From the NCBI GenBank assembly GCA_001314715.1, contig LJSV01000014.1, positions 1-64,000 on the forward strand: a stretch of DNA of 64,000 nucleotides, given 5' to 3'. Within the stretch, counting starts at the first letter, position 1; each line of letters begins with the position of its first letter. This DNA is from Rhodobacteraceae bacterium HLUCCA12. GTDB taxonomy: Bacteria; Pseudomonadota; Alphaproteobacteria; Rhodobacterales; Rhodobacteraceae. A model generated the notes under the pieces. It was not told the DNA's origin. It ran no database searches and saw only the letters and a list, made by a program, of their open reading frames with translations. Of the stretch, positions 62,754-64,000 are shown one piece after another. The position numbers and the translations under genes were made by a program.

Positions 62754-63515
62754 TCAGGCCTTGCCGGCAGCCCAGCCGCGCACGGCCTCGCCAAATGCGG
62801 TGAAGAGCGGCCGCGAGACCGGGTCGTTCGCGGCATTCCATTCCGGGTGCCACTGAACGGCAAGGGCGAAGCCGGGCGCGTCCTTGACATGGATCGCCTC
62901 GGGTGTGCCGTCGGGCGCGTGGCCCTCGATGACGATCCGCTTGCCGGGGGACTTGATCCCTTGGCCATGCAGCGTGTTGGTCATCACCTCTTCGGCGCCG
63001 AGCAGGCGATGAAAGACCCCGCCCACGACAAACCGGACCGGGTGGCGCAGGGCGAACTTTTCCTCCAGCGTGCCGTCTGGCGGCATGCGGTGGTTCATGC
63101 GTCCCGGCAGGTCCCGGATCTCGGGGTGCAGGGTGCCACCCATGGCGACGTTGACCTCCTGAAAGCCGCGACATACGCCCAGAAACGGCTGGCCGCGTTC
63201 GATGCAGGCCCGAACCAGCGGCAAGGAGATGGCGTCGCGTCCCCGATCGAAGTCGCCATGCGCCGGGGTCGGTTCCTCGCCGTATTCGCACGGATGCACG
63301 TTGGGGCGCCCGCCCGTGAGCAGGATCCCGTCGCACACCTCCAGCAGCTCGCCGACCGAGACATAGCGGGGGTCGGCCGGGATCAGCAAAGGCAGCGCAC
63401 CCGCCACTTCGGACACGGCCTGGCTGTTCATCGTGCCGCCCGCGTGGACGGAATATTGATCGTTGATCAGATGGCTATTGCCGATGATTCCGACAACAGG
63501 GCGTGTGCGCGACAT
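62754..63515 (-). CDS. Class I glutamine amidotransferase-like gamma-glutamyl hydrolase (PuuD-type)
   Basis: This 253-residue peptidase C26-family protein has the nucleophile Cys in FLGVCRGFQEVNVAMGG, the oxyanion/Gly region ILLTGGRPNVHP and the catalytic His/Glu in AVQWHPEWN. PuuD hydrolyses gamma-glutamyl-GABA in putrescine breakdown; related enzymes act on other gamma-glutamyl compounds. No other puu genes are in view. The start at 63515 has a GAGGA site. Confidence 0.85.
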   Translation of the reverse strand: MSRTRPVVGIIGNSHLINDQYSVHAGGTMNSQAVSEVAGALPLLIPADPRYVSVGELLEVCDGILLTGGRPNVHPCEYGEEPTPAHGDFDRGRDAISLPLVRACIERGQPFLGVCRGFQEVNVAMGGTLHPEIRDLPGRMNHRMPPDGTLEEKFALRHPVRFVVGGVFHRLLGAEEVMTNTLHGQGIKSPGKRIVIEGHAPDGTPEAIHVKDAPGFALAVQWHPEWNAANDPVSRPLFTAFGEAVRGWAAGKA

Positions 63516-63584
63516 GTCGTTCCTCGATGGCGTTTCGCCGACAGGCACTATCTAGCCCGCTGTCCGCCCAAGGTGAAGGCCCCC

Positions 63585-64000
63585 TCAGGCCTCGCCCGCA
63601 AGGCCGGCAGCCTCGGCCCCTGCGATCGCCGCCTCGGCATCGTTGTCCGAGGTGTCGCCGGTCACGCCCATCGCACCCACGATCGCGCCGCTGGCGTTGC
63701 GCAACAGAACGCCGCCCGGTACCGGCACCACCTGCCCACCGTAGACCCCGTTCACGGCGGCCATGAAATAGGCCTGGGTTTCGGCGCGCGCCATCTGCGC
63801 CCGGCCGGCCATGCCCAGCATGACCGCCCCGTAAGCCTTGCCATGCGCAATGGCGAACCGCCCCGGCGACGCGCCGTCCTCGCGTTCGAATGCCAGAACA
63901 TGACCGCCGGCATCCAGAACGACCACCGATAACGGCTTGAGCCCCATCGCCCGGCCCTTGGCGCGGGTCGCGGCAATCATGGTGCGGGCCTGTTCCAGGG
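63585..64000 (-). CDS. GlcG/HbpS-family protein, cut by the window end
   Basis: At least 137 residues are visible. The frame stays open past the track's ATG at 63980 to the window edge (LEQARTMIAATRAKG), so the true start lies outside. Typical GlcG/HbpS (DUF336) sequence includes LSVVVLDAGGHVLAFEREDGA, FAIAHGKAYGAVMLGM, PGGVLLRNASGAIVGAMGVTGDTSDNDAEAAIAGAEAAG. Family members bind heme or corrinoids, or accompany glycolate and PduO-type genes. The precise role is unknown. It runs in the same direction as the PuuD-like gene, 69 bases before it. Confidence 0.85.
   Translation of the reverse strand, partial: LEQARTMIAATRAKGRAMGLKPLSVVVLDAGGHVLAFEREDGASPGRFAIAHGKAYGAVMLGMAGRAQMARAETQAYFMAAVNGVYGGQVVPVPGGVLLRNASGAIVGAMGVTGDTSDNDAEAAIAGAEAAGLAGEA

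Overview
The window looks like a chromosomal segment of an alphaproteobacterium, most likely Rhodobacterales/Rhodobacteraceae (Roseobacter-type). The evidence is high G+C, a CcrM-type GANTC methyltransferase, the division-site regulator MipZ, CtrA-like sites near flagellar genes, a VPEID-CTERM sorting peptide, split MnmC halves in a divergent pair, and typical alphaproteobacterial gene orders (serB/serC-serA; ffh...rpsP-rimM-x-trmD-rplS-rpmE; aminotransferase-ftsK). I found no phage, IS element, CRISPR array, rRNA or tRNA. About 61 protein genes fill nearly all of the sequence.

Layout. 0-3.1 kb: an orphan VPEID-CTERM peptide and an overlapping two-gene unit of a divergent CoaBC/Dfp-like flavoprotein with a transglutaminase-like protein. 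3.4-10.9 kb: a branched-chain-type ABC importer operon (livHMGF, acyl-CoA ligase, binding protein), then a RutB-like hydrolase. 10.9-19.4 kb: housekeeping genes (HtpX, adenosine kinase, Nth, an MFS permease, an Ada-like methyltransferase, an OmpA lipoprotein, an FCD-GntR regulator, CcrM, RNase HII). 19.5-21.4 kb: three poorly known envelope genes, including a membrane-anchored winged-helix protein. 21.4-25.2 kb: the serine pathway (serB, divergent serC-serA). 25.3-31.1 kb: a small flagellar islet (motB, flgE, flgK, flgL, flgI). 31.1-46.7 kb: mixed metabolism and tRNA modification (GMC oxidoreductase, LMW-PTP, EamA, MnmD/MnmC2, a NarL-type regulator, CoxG, NnrU, CPBP protease, accD-folC, rpmB, meaB, hrpB, trhO). 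46.8-53 kb: the ffh to rpmE translation operon with two unassigned genes embedded. 53-64 kb: mipZ, a photolyase-like protein with a DUF2256 partner, glcB, an aminotransferase, ftsK, a PuuD-like amidotransferase and a GlcG/HbpS gene cut by the window end.

The most unusual items are these: (1) the CoaBC-like/transglutaminase-like pair, whose flavoprotein lacks two canonical CoaC catalytic features; (2) a four-copy intergenic element with two hairpins followed by a conserved tail ending GGCAAGATGAAG, in which the second hairpin is preserved by base changes on both arms; (3) a secreted 95-residue protein overlapping a two-TM winged-helix protein; (4) three GANTC sites in 38 bp at the predicted ccrM promoter; (5) a hairpin over the ribosome binding site of the GntR regulator; (6) a palindromic operator-like site ahead of glcB.

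All calls come from reading sequence and translations only. No database search, folding program or alignment was run. Start codons were moved from the ORF track where a better ribosome binding site, signal peptide or family N-terminus supported it.
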